From positions 1-33,815 of IMG/VR virus record IMGVR_UViG_3300027996_002928: a DNA stretch of 33,815 nucleotides; one strand, written 5' to 3'. The notes beneath the pieces were generated by a model, which was not told where the DNA came from, did no database searches, and worked only from the letters and a program-made list of their open reading frames with translations. The position numbers and the translations under genes were made by a program. Source of the DNA: a virus. Positions 1 through 6,222 of the stretch are shown here, one piece after another; the stretch's first letter is position 1; every line of letters starts with the position of its first letter.

Positions 1-1
1 C

Positions 2-106
2 ACTGGCGGCGGAGGTTCAGGTACTCACGGCGCAGGTTCTTCTCTCGGCGGCGGAGGCGGCGGAGGCGGAGGCGCTGATGGCTACTCTTATATTGGTGTA
101 TATTAA
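2..106 (+). CDS. Glycine-rich C-terminal end of a tail fibre/adhesin-like protein (5' partial)
   Basis: Only the last 34 codons are visible, running into a TAA at 104-106; the start lies left of the window. The residues are mostly glycine (a run of nine Gly near the end) with Ser, Thr and His, closing with the residues ADGYSYIGVY. Poly-glycine ends of this kind are common in phage tail fibres and adhesins, where they form polyglycine-helix sandwiches or flexible tips. Tail genes sit at the opposite edge of the window and a tail accessory gene follows directly, so this is probably the end of a host-recognition gene. DNA here is much richer in G and C than its surroundings, simply because Gly codons dominate. 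The exact family cannot be named from 34 residues. Confidence 0.6.
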   Translation, partial: TGGGGSGTHGAGSSLGGGGGGGGGADGYSYIGVY

Positions 107-122
107 AAATAATAAAAAATAT

Positions 123-587
123 ATGAAAATCAAAGAAAATTTAAGTATGTCAGGAAAATTAAAAACAGTGATCAGAGATGCTGAGACTGGTTTTGTCAAA
201 CGAACAACTTATTATAATAATGTTATTTGTACAGTTGGCAAATCTATGATAGCTGATAATCTGACAAATGCTTCTCCAGACAATGTAATGAGGATCAATT
301 ATGTTGCTTTAGGTAGCGATGCTACGGCTCCTGTGGCTTCTGATGCAACTTTAGGCACTGAGACTTATCGTAATACTGTGGCGAGTGAAACTAACTCAGA
401 TAATATTGCCTATATTAGTGCCTTCTTCGGTCAAACCGAAGTGACTGGTACTTTTGCTGAAGCTGGTTTATTTTCTGATGGCGGTGCTGGTGCTGATAGT
501 GGTATTCTGGTGTCTCACGTTGCTATATCTGAAACAAAATCTGCTGTTGAAACTCTGACGATTGATTGGCAAATAACTATTAACTGA
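123..587 (+). CDS. Tail/baseplate accessory structural protein
   Basis: Protein of 154 residues from the ATG at 123; an ATG at 78 in the same frame would overlap the previous gene and one at 147 is also possible. I chose 123 because it follows an A/T-rich tract ending in atATG, the usual start context here. The protein resembles a widespread family of small phage structural proteins: a short N-terminal strand (VIRDAETG, about 16-23), a T-x-VG-K-x-MIADNL stretch (about 37-47), then INYVALGSDATAP (about 58-70), a conserved RNT (YRNTV), and a C-terminal EAGLFSD...ETLTIDW section. These are usually encoded beside tail fibres and baseplates. It most likely contributes a beta-sandwich to the tail tip. 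Role inferred from family resemblance and position. Confidence 0.65.
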   Translation: MKIKENLSMSGKLKTVIRDAETGFVKRTTYYNNVICTVGKSMIADNLTNASPDNVMRINYVALGSDATAPVASDATLGTETYRNTVASETNSDNIAYISAFFGQTEVTGTFAEAGLFSDGGAGADSGILVSHVAISETKSAVETLTIDWQITIN

Positions 588-593
588 TAATAT

Positions 594-839
594 ATGATTG
601 ATACAAACTGCGATCAACAAGCCTATGATCTTAACTGGGAATTAGAAAGAGAAAATGCTTGTCATATTGGCGTGCTAAATTCTGAAATGGGTGAAGTTCG
701 TGATACTCAAATTGCTATGAATTTAAGGCTATCTAATATTGAAACATTTATGGGTATTCAGTCTGCTATCTGGGGTGTTATTCTGTCAGTTGTTATTGGT
801 TTAGTTATTAAAAAAATGTGGGGTAATGGAAAAAAATGA
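594..839 (+). CDS. XhlA-like small membrane protein (lysis cassette)
   Basis: 81 residues. The first ~50 are soluble, acidic and helical, and residues 56-72 form one hydrophobic transmembrane segment followed by a basic tail (KKMWGNGKK). This is the architecture of haemolysin XhlA and related holin-associated proteins. It lies just downstream of tail genes and upstream of a peptidase and a two-helix holin, which is where XhlA-like proteins are found. Probable role: partner of the holin in disrupting the cytoplasmic membrane at lysis. It could also be an antiholin or a spanin-like component. No SD; the ATG follows taatat. Confidence 0.55.
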   Translation: MIDTNCDQQAYDLNWELERENACHIGVLNSEMGEVRDTQIAMNLRLSNIETFMGIQSAIWGVILSVVIGLVIKKMWGNGKK

Positions 840-873
840 CATTATAAATTAGTTCATTATAAGGAGGTATGTT

Positions 874-1101
874 TTGGAAGGGCATTGTCAGAAATGCGGT
901 GTAAAATTCAATCACAAAAAAGGTCAGCGTGGGACCACGCATCACATCTTGCCTCAGAGATTTTTTGAGGGGAAAGGAGCGACTATGTTGCTATGTGATA
1001 CTTGCCATACTGCACTGGAAAAACTGATACCTCAACAGCCCAAGTTGAAAAGGAGTAAATATTGGAAAATCGCTTGGGACTTCATACAAGGCGGCGTTTG
1101 A
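874..1101 (+). CDS. Small HNH-type nuclease-like zinc protein with TTG start
   Basis: 75 residues with the HNH/treble-clef pattern: C5-x2-C8, H23-H24 (in THHILPQ), then C41-x2-C44-H45. The paired Cys bind the structural zinc, and the HH pair would be the metal/catalytic centre of an HNH nuclease. The start is unusual: a perfect SD AAGGAGG at 861-867 lies 6 nt before TTG at 874, whereas most genes here lack an SD; an ATG at 869 is out of frame. The gene interrupts the lysis cassette, which fits a small homing-type or free-standing HNH gene acquired as a moron. The spacing between HH and the second zinc pair is short (17 residues), so catalytic activity is likely but not certain. Confidence 0.6.
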   Translation: MEGHCQKCGVKFNHKKGQRGTTHHILPQRFFEGKGATMLLCDTCHTALEKLIPQQPKLKRSKYWKIAWDFIQGGV

Positions 1102-1107
1102 CCGCTT

Positions 1108-1142
1108 AGGGGAGGAGGGCTTATGTCCGTTCATACTCCCCT
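1108..1142 (+). promoter_or_regulatory. Stem-loop enclosing an SD and the first ATG of the peptidase gene
   Basis: AGGGGAG (1108-1114) pairs with CTCCCCT (1136-1142), a perfect 7-bp GC-rich stem. The loop holds the rest of a strong SD (GGAGGAGG, 1111-1118, partly in the stem) and the ATG at 1123. The structure could mask initiation at 1123 and favour the unstructured ATG at 1168, or act as a weak terminator for the preceding gene; no T-run follows, so termination is less likely. Confidence 0.4.
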
Positions 1143-1167
1143 TTATATAAAAATTAAAAATAAATAT

Positions 1168-2121
1168 ATGCCTACAAACAAAGGTTTTTTAGAAAAGCCA
1201 GTAGATGAATTGGATTATCCTTATGGTGCAATAACTCACGAGGATAGAATTTTTGATAGTAATTGGAGTGATTATACTACTGACTTTGAACTACAAAAAC
1301 AAAATGGTTTTGAGCCAATGGATTGTGTGACACAGGCAATTATAAATTCTGTTCAAGCACAAATTCAATGGTTTTTAGATACTGGTCAATTGCCAGAAAG
1401 AATTAAAACATTTTTGATCAAGCATAAGTGTATAGTAGATGGCAAAGTTAAGTTCTCTAAAAAGTTTATTGCTATATTATCTGAGACAACACCTTTAGGA
1501 AATTATCTGACAAAGGTAGCGCAAACAGTTAGAGAGGTCGGAGTTATACCAGAAGATATGTTGCCTATTAGTGGCAGCACTTGGGACGAGTTCTATGATA
1601 CCGGACAGATCACAGCAGAGATGCGAGATTTTGGAAAGAAATTATTTGATAAAGATAATCCAAATGCGTTTTTTACTTTACGATATGAATGGGTAGTCAC
1701 GCCAAACGATGGCGGATTATTGGAAGATCAAAGAGCAAAAATGCTTTTTGAACTTCGGCACGCTCCTTTGGTGATAGCAAAGAGTGGACATTGTACGCTT
1801 AAAATGTTGGGAGTAAATAAAGTCAAGTGGCAAGTAGTTGATAGTTATGAGCCATTTATAAAAGATAGGGCGTGGGATTATAATGCTTTATGGGTATTAA
1901 AAGTAGTAGTTAATTTAAAAGTAAATAACGATAATATGAAATTAGTCAAAACAGAGAGCAATCCTAATATTTATTTGATTGCTGATAAGAAAAAAATACT
2001 AATAATTGATATGCCGACATTGACTGCCTTGGCAGAAAATCATACTGTAATTACTCAAGAAGAAATGGATAGATATAATGACGGCGGTACTTTAATTTGG
2101 ACAAAAAGATTTGTTAATTAA
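1168..2121 (+). CDS. Papain-like (C1-type) cysteine peptidase, candidate lysis enzyme
   Basis: 317 residues from ATG 1168; an in-frame ATG at 1123 with a strong SD would add 15 residues. I prefer 1168 because the residues that follow (MPTNKGFLEKP) look like a natural start, although the SD at 1111-1118 argues for the longer form. Catalytic residues in papain order: Cys53 in MDCVTQA with a Gln 8 residues before it (oxyanion-hole candidate), His208 in SGHCTLKML, and Asp225 in VVDSYEPF taking the place of the papain Asn. No signal peptide. Residues beyond ~235 form a separate small domain. It is encoded between the XhlA-like protein and the holin, so it may cleave peptide crosslinks in the cell wall as an endolysin. 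A virion-processing role is the alternative. Confidence 0.6.
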   Translation: MPTNKGFLEKPVDELDYPYGAITHEDRIFDSNWSDYTTDFELQKQNGFEPMDCVTQAIINSVQAQIQWFLDTGQLPERIKTFLIKHKCIVDGKVKFSKKFIAILSETTPLGNYLTKVAQTVREVGVIPEDMLPISGSTWDEFYDTGQITAEMRDFGKKLFDKDNPNAFFTLRYEWVVTPNDGGLLEDQRAKMLFELRHAPLVIAKSGHCTLKMLGVNKVKWQVVDSYEPFIKDRAWDYNALWVLKVVVNLKVNNDNMKLVKTESNPNIYLIADKKKILIIDMPTLTALAENHTVITQEEMDRYNDGGTLIWTKRFVN

Positions 2122-2136
2122 ATAATCATAAAATTT

Positions 2137-2334
2137 ATGGCAAACAGATTTAAATTAGACACCCAAGACGGTAAAAATGCTTGGAAGGTATTACTTTATT
2201 CAGTAGCCTCAAGTATTATTGCCTCTTTGATCTTATGGGTATCGGATGTAGAATTTCCAAGAGAGTTAGTCGCATTTATTCCAATCATAAATGTAATTTT
2301 GGTAGCTGCTAAAGATTTCTTTGAAAAAAGATAA
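2137..2334 (+). CDS. Putative two-helix holin
   Basis: 65 residues with two hydrophobic segments (about 17-35 and 44-59) joined by a short acidic turn (SDVEFPRE) and ending in a charged tail (KDFFEKR). Size, topology and place at the end of the lysis cassette match small phage holins, which open the inner membrane so that the endolysin can reach the wall. A strong intrinsic terminator follows 17 nt downstream, so this is the last gene of the late transcript. No SD. The family cannot be named from sequence alone, and small holins are mostly recognised by context. Confidence 0.6.
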   Translation: MANRFKLDTQDGKNAWKVLLYSVASSIIASLILWVSDVEFPRELVAFIPIINVILVAAKDFFEKR

Positions 2335-2350
2335 TCTATATTACAATTCA

Positions 2351-2378
2351 AAAAGCCTCTGTTATAGGGGCTTTTTTT
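2351..2378 (+). terminator. Intrinsic terminator of the late/lysis operon
   Basis: AAAAGCCTC (2351-2359) pairs with GGGGCTTTT (2367-2375) including one G-T pair, with a 7-nt loop, and is followed by a T-run to 2378. It lies between the holin gene and the first early promoter. Confidence 0.85.
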
Positions 2379-2389
2379 GTTGCTTGACT

Positions 2390-2435
2390 TGTGGATAACT
2401 TAGGTATAGACAAGGGATTAAGAACGTGCTAATAT
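2390..2435 (+). promoter_or_regulatory. DnaA-box element plus leaderless early promoter
   Basis: TGTGGATAACTTAGGTAT (2390-2407) begins with a perfect DnaA box (TGTGGATAA, reverse of TTATCCACA). Its last T is the first base of a -35 TAGACA (2407-2412), followed by a 17-bp spacer and -10 TAATAT (2430-2435). The ATG at 2442 is 6 nt after the -10, so the transcript would start at or next to the start codon. The same element in the same position precedes the DnaA domain IV gene at 5078. Confidence 0.6.
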
Positions 2436-2441
2436 TTAAGT

Positions 2442-2654
2442 ATGGAAAACGCAAACAAGCCAAGTTTAAATCAAGCGAGCTATTTGCTAACAATGCTCCA
2501 AAATAAAAAAGATGTCGTGGACACCTTTAAATTAGGCTTCTCAGAGCTGAGCAACCTCGACCTAAAGGACTATAAATATATATTAGTCTTGATTTTTGGT
2601 AATCAAGATAAAAGACTGATGGAAGTGTTAAGCACTTTACTAATTAAAAAATAA
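2442..2654 (+). CDS. Small early protein, unknown function
   Basis: 70 residues, predicted mostly helical, with no Cys pairs or membrane segment. I do not recognise the family. It is the first gene behind the DnaA-box promoter and its ATG lies 6 nt after the -10, so it is probably translated from a leaderless mRNA. The next gene, a putative annealing protein, begins 18 nt after its stop and is likely co-transcribed. First genes of phage early operons are often host-takeover or regulatory proteins, but nothing in the sequence shows this. Confidence 0.6.
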   Translation: MENANKPSLNQASYLLTMLQNKKDVVDTFKLGFSELSNLDLKDYKYILVLIFGNQDKRLMEVLSTLLIKK

Positions 2655-2672
2655 CAATTAACCAACAAAATT

Positions 2673-3443
2673 ATGGGTGGTGAAAAAGATTTAGCAACAA
2701 CTGGCTCAAAAGATTTGAGCCTGAAAAATCCTCAAGCCGAGGTAGCATTTGCTCAAGAATGTGCCAATGCTTTGATGACAGTCATTGAGAGCAAACCTAA
2801 AAAGGTTATTATCAATGGCAAACAGTTTTTAGAATTTGAGGACTGGCAGACTATTGCCCGCTTCTATGGTGCTACTGTATCTGTGGAGTGGACCAAGGCT
2901 TTGGTCAGTGATGGTAAAAATGGGAAAATCTTTGCTGGCTATGAAGCAAGGGCTATCGTTTTAAATAACGAAGGTAGAGAACTTTCTGCCGCAGAAGCAT
3001 CTTGTACAGTAAAAGAAACTAAGTGGGCTAATAGAGATCGCTTTCAATTACGATCTATGGCTCAAACCAGAGCTTGTGCTAAGGCTTTCCGTAATGTCTT
3101 TTCTTGGGTAGTTGCCCTAAAAGGATTGGCTGCTACACCGGCTGAGGAAATGTCAGAGTATGATAATAATCCTTATCCAAATCCAACTCCGGAGCCTGCA
3201 CCTGTAAAGGCTGAGGTAGTTGCTCAGCAACCGGCACCTACTCCAGCACCAGCCGCACAGCCCGCTACTCAAGCAAGTGATCAAAATCCGATGAGTGAAA
3301 AACAAGCCAGTTTTATTGGGAGGCTACTCGAAGAAAAGGGTATGACTGAACTTGAAATGTTGAGCGAGCTTGGTAAAAACTCAATGGAAGAATTGAGCAG
3401 CAAAGATGCCAGTTCAGCTATTGAACTATTACAAGGTAAATAA
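2673..3443 (+). CDS. Putative single-strand DNA annealing/recombination protein
   Basis: 256 residues. The N-terminal ~160 residues carry the pattern seen in several phage recombination proteins: a beta-rich region, the stretch LSAAEASCTVKET, then RDRFQLRSMAQTRACAKAFR and a hydrophobic FSWVVALKG. A Pro/Ala-rich flexible linker follows (about 168-205). The C-terminal domain starts MSEKQASFIGRLLEEKG, the kind of short helical tail found on phage single-strand annealing proteins and thought to contact partner proteins. Probable role: binding and annealing phage ssDNA. It lies in the early operon with a small unknown protein upstream. The family assignment rests on motif memory, so treat the function as likely rather than shown. 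Confidence 0.5.
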   Translation: MGGEKDLATTGSKDLSLKNPQAEVAFAQECANALMTVIESKPKKVIINGKQFLEFEDWQTIARFYGATVSVEWTKALVSDGKNGKIFAGYEARAIVLNNEGRELSAAEASCTVKETKWANRDRFQLRSMAQTRACAKAFRNVFSWVVALKGLAATPAEEMSEYDNNPYPNPTPEPAPVKAEVVAQQPAPTPAPAAQPATQASDQNPMSEKQASFIGRLLEEKGMTELEMLSELGKNSMEELSSKDASSAIELLQGK

Positions 3444-3449
3444 AAATAT

Positions 3450-3956
3450 ATGACTAAAACAAAAACAAATACAATACTAATTATCTTGATTATTTTCTTA
3501 TTTGGTACTTGGGCATTTATGCGTATAGACAACCAGATAAAGCAAAAAGAGCTATCAAACTTACGATTGAGGCTTCAAATAGCACAGGAGGGGCAAATTT
3601 TGCCAAATTCAGCTATATTAGCCCCTCTGGTCGGTACTCCTATGGAGGATAGTATCCCGTATATCATAAAGGCGGCAGATTATTACGATCTGCCCCTTGA
3701 AATTTATTTGGGGATTGCTTCTGCTGAAAGCTCTTTTAAGAATTACAACTGCTATAATCCTTGGGGCATTGGCTATCCAGAGCCTCGTTGTTATAATGAC
3801 TGGGAGCATAGTGCTGATGGTTTTTCTCAGCTTATGAGACATCACTATTTCAATCTGGGCTATATTACTCCTGAGGAACTTTTGCCTCGCTATGTAGGCT
3901 GGGATAATCAAGATTGGCTAATCAATGTAAAACAATATTATTATGAGAACAATTAA
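3450..3956 (+). CDS. Membrane-anchored lysozyme/transglycosylase-like protein
   Basis: 168 residues. Residues 7-26 form a hydrophobic signal anchor, followed by a charged helical stalk (27-48) and an extracytoplasmic domain. The domain contains IYLGIASAESSFKNYN (about 85-100), with Glu93 in the place of the catalytic Glu of lysozyme-fold transglycosylases, then CYNPWGIGYPEPRCY and NDWEHSADGFSQLMRHHY, and ends with a GWDNQDWLINVKQYYYEN segment. This resembles glucosaminidase/transglycosylase-type domains that cut peptidoglycan glycan strands. It is encoded in the early module, away from the lysis cassette, so it may act during infection or as a superinfection barrier rather than at lysis. C101 and C114 could form a disulfide. 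Its last 14 nt overlap the next gene. Confidence 0.55.
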   Translation: MTKTKTNTILIILIIFLFGTWAFMRIDNQIKQKELSNLRLRLQIAQEGQILPNSAILAPLVGTPMEDSIPYIIKAADYYDLPLEIYLGIASAESSFKNYNCYNPWGIGYPEPRCYNDWEHSADGFSQLMRHHYFNLGYITPEELLPRYVGWDNQDWLINVKQYYYENN

Positions 3957-4164
3957 ATGTAAATGTAAGGCAGTAGTTAAAATTGATCCTAAACAAGTTA
4001 TTGAAGGATATAGAATTTGGGAATTAGATGGTGAATTAGAAGATAGTCCAGTTTTAATATGGATATGTACTAATTGTGGTAAAGAATATTTTTTACCTAA
4101 GCAGATACCAGTATATGATTTGGCTGCTGATAAAGATGTTGGTGAAATATTAAAGCTAAAATAA
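3943..4164 (+). CDS. Small zinc-ribbon-like protein
   Basis: 73 residues with Cys at 6 and 8 (KCKCK) and a CTNC knuckle at 42-45, consistent with one bound zinc. The rest alternates short strands and acidic stretches. No family recognised; such phage zinc ribbons are often DNA-binding or protein-contact modules. It starts inside the end of the transglycosylase-like gene and ends 3 nt before the winged-helix gene, so these genes are translated from one message. Confidence 0.5.
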   Translation: MRTIKCKCKAVVKIDPKQVIEGYRIWELDGELEDSPVLIWICTNCGKEYFLPKQIPVYDLAADKDVGEILKLK

Positions 4165-4167
4165 ATT

Positions 4168-4575
4168 ATGTTAAATCAAAATCCAATAACTGAATTACAA
4201 GCTATGGTCTTTGAGCTTATCAGATACCGCTTCAAACAAAATCCTATTACCGGCAAAGAAATATTAAGGCATATCAGGGTCAAGGGGACCGGTCGTGAAA
4301 AGAAAGGCGCTAATCTGCGTAGTGTTATAAATACTCTACGAGATAAAGGTTTTGCTATTTGCGCTGGCTCTAAAGGCTATTACTATCCGATGAATACTGG
4401 GGAGCTTGATGAATATGTAGATGACTTTCAAAGCCGGATAGATCAGCAACAGCAAGCCTGCGATGCTTTGAAAACTATCTCACAGCGTGGTAAAGATTTG
4501 GCTGCGGCTAAGAAGGAAAATACTGAGAAACTAAAAATTGATCGGGAAAAACCTGACCAGCAAAAGATGCTATAA
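4168..4575 (+). CDS. Winged-helix DNA-binding protein
   Basis: 135 residues. Residues ~8-75 read as a winged helix: a first helix (TELQAMVFELIRYRF), ITGKEILRHI, a recognition-type helix (GANLRSVINTLRDKG) and a wing (FAICAGSKGYYYP). The second half is a charged, glutamine-rich helix (DDFQSRIDQQQQACDALKTI) and a lysine-rich tail, probably for oligomerisation. Similar proteins in phages of Gram-positive bacteria act near replication genes as regulators or accessory initiator factors. It is the last gene of the early operon; a strong hairpin follows 5 nt after its stop. Confidence 0.55.
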   Translation: MLNQNPITELQAMVFELIRYRFKQNPITGKEILRHIRVKGTGREKKGANLRSVINTLRDKGFAICAGSKGYYYPMNTGELDEYVDDFQSRIDQQQQACDALKTISQRGKDLAAAKKENTEKLKIDREKPDQQKML

Positions 4576-4579
4576 AAAA

Positions 4580-4614
4580 GCCCCTGTCCACTAATTCATT
4601 GGATATACAGGGGC
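4580..4614 (+). terminator. Terminator-type hairpin after the winged-helix gene
   Basis: GCCCCTGT (4580-4587) pairs with ACAGGGGC (4607-4614), an 8-bp stem with an inner TCCA/TGGA pairing. On the + strand the T-run comes late (TTTTT at 4625-4629, after GAAAAACGTC); on the - strand TTTTTT follows immediately. It may work in both directions. Confidence 0.65.
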
Positions 4615-4632
4615 GAAAAACGTCTTTTTACT

Positions 4633-4660
4633 TTGATTTACATATATATAGACGTATAAT
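4633..4660 (+). promoter_or_regulatory. Candidate sigma70-type promoter
   Basis: TTGATT (4633-4638), 16-bp spacer, then a perfect TATAAT (4655-4660) between the preceding hairpin and the ATG at 4680. It would restart transcription for the 4680-5016 gene pair with a leader of about 12 nt. Confidence 0.5.
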
Positions 4661-4679
4661 ACACTAAAATATTACACTT

Positions 4680-4871
4680 ATGTCAATAGATAAGACTGAG
4701 AAATATGAAATTATTTTGGCAGAAGTCATTGATGATTTGTATATAAAATACAAACCTGATTTCTGTGATTATAAAAATAGAACTCACAAATTAGGCTGGT
4801 TCAAAGAACAAATCAAAGCTGAATTTCATAATAGATTAAAAGATGCCACTAATACCACAAACAAAAGCTAA
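4680..4871 (+). CDS. Small protein, unknown function
   Basis: 63 residues, mixed charged and aromatic, likely helical, with no recognisable motif. It is the first gene after the TATAAT promoter at 4655. Its last 29 nt overlap the next small gene in another frame, suggesting translational coupling. No function can be assigned. Confidence 0.5.
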   Translation: MSIDKTEKYEIILAEVIDDLYIKYKPDFCDYKNRTHKLGWFKEQIKAEFHNRLKDATNTTNKS

Positions 4872-5016
4872 ACAAAATCCGGCGGTCCAATGGATCGAGG
4901 ATTGCAATAACGGCAAGATCACTCCTAAGGAATTACAAGAGAAGTGTAATACTTGGTTGACAACTCGTGGCAAGATGGTTGTCACGAATGATGATCTTGA
5001 AAAAATATTTGATTAA
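4843..5016 (+). CDS. Small protein, unknown function (57 aa)
   Basis: 57 residues, beginning MPLIPQTKAKQNPAVQWIED and ending DDLEKIFD. The amphipathic helices around ITPKELQEKCNTWL and the coding-like composition support a real gene. It overlaps the end of the 4680 gene and stops 7 nt before the DnaA-box promoter element of the next operon. No Cys pairs beyond two isolated Cys. Function unknown. Confidence 0.5.
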   Translation: MPLIPQTKAKQNPAVQWIEDCNNGKITPKELQEKCNTWLTTRGKMVVTNDDLEKIFD

Positions 5017-5023
5017 GAGTGCC

Positions 5024-5069
5024 TGTGTATAACTTAGGTATTGTTATTACACTAAAAAAAGATTATAAT
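5024..5069 (+). promoter_or_regulatory. DnaA-box element plus leaderless promoter of the DnaA domain IV gene
   Basis: TGTGTATAACTTAGGTAT (5024-5041) begins with a consensus DnaA box (TGTGTATAA, reverse of TTATACACA). Its last T is the first base of a -35 TTGTTA (5041-5046), then a 17-bp spacer and a perfect TATAAT (5064-5069). The ATG at 5078 is 8 nt after the -10. It matches the element at 2390-2407 in 17 of 18 bases, the only difference being the variable base of the DnaA box. The downstream gene encodes the domain that binds DnaA boxes, so autoregulation is the natural reading. Confidence 0.65.
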
Positions 5070-5077
5070 ATAAGTAT

Positions 5078-5374
5078 ATGTTAGGGACAGAAAAAACAAA
5101 AATATTATTTAAAGAATTAGAAAGACTAACTGGTATTTGTAAAGCTGATGTTATGTCTAATAGTAGAAGCAGTCAAATAGTCAAGGCTCGTTTTGTTTTA
5201 ATGTATTATTTGCGGAAAAAAGAAAAGATGAGCTATCCAGACATCGGATTTTTCTTTAGCAAAGATCATACTACTATTCAAAATGCTATACGCAGGGTTG
5301 ATAAATCTACCTTTTTGTATGGCAAATATAAAATATTTAAAAGTAAAGTAAAAAAAGTCTATGAAATTATCTAA
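5078..5374 (+). CDS. Stand-alone DnaA domain IV (origin-box-binding) protein
   Basis: 98 residues that align over nearly their whole length with domain IV of bacterial DnaA, the helix-turn-helix domain that reads DnaA boxes. Seen: RSSQIVKARFVLMYYLRK (about 31-48, equivalent to the RxxxIVxARQIAMYLxRE region), the segment MSYPDIGFFFS (51-61) and the signature KDHTT (62-66) followed by IQNAIRRVDK. The AAA+ ATPase and the N-terminal DnaB-contact domains of full DnaA are absent, so it cannot open an origin alone. It could bind DnaA boxes as a repressor, compete with host DnaA, or mark a phage origin. Its own promoter carries a DnaA box. Its last 14 nt overlap the next gene. Domain call is strong; role is inferred. 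Confidence 0.85.
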   Translation: MLGTEKTKILFKELERLTGICKADVMSNSRSSQIVKARFVLMYYLRKKEKMSYPDIGFFFSKDHTTIQNAIRRVDKSTFLYGKYKIFKSKVKKVYEII

Positions 5375-5762
5375 AAGATTTTATTTGATTTTTCTATTTA
5401 TTAGAAAAACAAAAGCTAAGTGGCATATCGAACAAGATATTGCCTTTTTGACTAATGAGAACAATACTATTTTCGATAAGACCGAGGAACAACTGCGTGA
5501 AGAATTAGAGCAGTTGCGCTTAAAGATTACTAAGCACAAAGATAGCGCTGACAAAGTCAAAGATGAAATTGTCCAAGCCGGTGAATTGGAAAGACAGATC
5601 AATAAGTATGACAGTATCAAAGCTACTTATGGCAAATCTGGTGATGAATTAAAATTGATTACTAAATATCTTGCGTTTTTAAAAGGCTGTATCACGGGTA
5701 AAATTACCTATGAGATGGAAATGGAAAAACCCAAGGAGGAGGAAAATGTTAAAGAGGAATAG
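5361..5762 (+). CDS. Coiled-coil protein, unknown function
   Basis: 133 residues. After a basic, aromatic N-terminus (MKLSKRFYLIFLFIRKTK) there is a long heptad-like coiled coil (about 38-85, rich in EELEQLRLKITKHKD-type repeats), a hydrophilic middle and a Glu/Lys-rich tail. It starts 14 nt inside the DnaA domain IV gene, so the two are co-translated and may work together. The first ~27 residues may not be translated if a later start is used; no later in-frame ATG or SD is convincing. The last 17 nt overlap the HNH gene. Function unknown. Confidence 0.5.
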   Translation: MKLSKRFYLIFLFIRKTKAKWHIEQDIAFLTNENNTIFDKTEEQLREELEQLRLKITKHKDSADKVKDEIVQAGELERQINKYDSIKATYGKSGDELKLITKYLAFLKGCITGKITYEMEMEKPKEEENVKEE

Positions 5763-6222
5763 CAAAGGTCAATTTATTAAGGGCAGTTCTGGGTATTGGA
5801 AAAATAAAAAACTTTCCAAAAAACATAAAGAAAAAATGTCAGCTACTCATAAAGAATTGTGTGCTAATAATAAAAATATTCCTCCATCAAGATTAGGAAA
5901 ATCGCCTAATAATAAAGGCAAATCAAGACTTGATATGCTTGCTGAAAAAAATCATAATTGGAAAGGTGGCATATCTAAATCTAAAAGACCAGTTCATAGT
6001 ATAAAATATAAGAATTGGCGAAAGAAAGTTTTTGAAAAAGATAATTATACTTGTCAAGATTGTGGCATTAAAAGCGGTTTAGGGAAAGCGATTTATTTAG
6101 AAGCACATCATATTAAAGGTTGGGCTGATTATCCCAAACTAAGATATAAGGTCGAAAATGGATTGACTTTATGCAAAAGTTGCCATAATAAAACAAAAAA
6201 AAGGAAGGAAAAAATATGTTAA
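5746..6222 (+). CDS. NUMOD3-type HNH homing endonuclease
   Basis: 158 residues from ATG 5746, chosen because a strong SD AAGGAGG (5733-5739) sits 6 nt upstream; an ATG at 5710 in frame lacks one. The N-terminus (about 9-50) has the NUMOD3-like DNA-binding pattern GYWKNKKLSKKHKEKMS, followed by a second SPNNKGKS repeat. The nuclease domain shows C103-x2-C106, EAHHIKGW (H121, H122), the Asn in VENGL (N138) and C143-x2-C146-H147. Free-standing HNH genes of this type are mobile in phages, cutting a related genome at the insertion site. It overlaps genes on both sides by a few nt, so it does not break any reading frame. Strong SD in an SD-poor genome fits acquisition from elsewhere. Confidence 0.85.
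   Translation: MLKRNSKGQFIKGSSGYWKNKKLSKKHKEKMSATHKELCANNKNIPPSRLGKSPNNKGKSRLDMLAEKNHNWKGGISKSKRPVHSIKYKNWRKKVFEKDNYTCQDCGIKSGLGKAIYLEAHHIKGWADYPKLRYKVENGLTLCKSCHNKTKKRKEKIC

Noticed and set aside
3618-3911. Minus-strand frame opposite the transglycosylase-like gene
   Set aside because: It lies wholly within a convincing + strand gene and has no start signals; all other minus-strand frames are rejected for the same reason.
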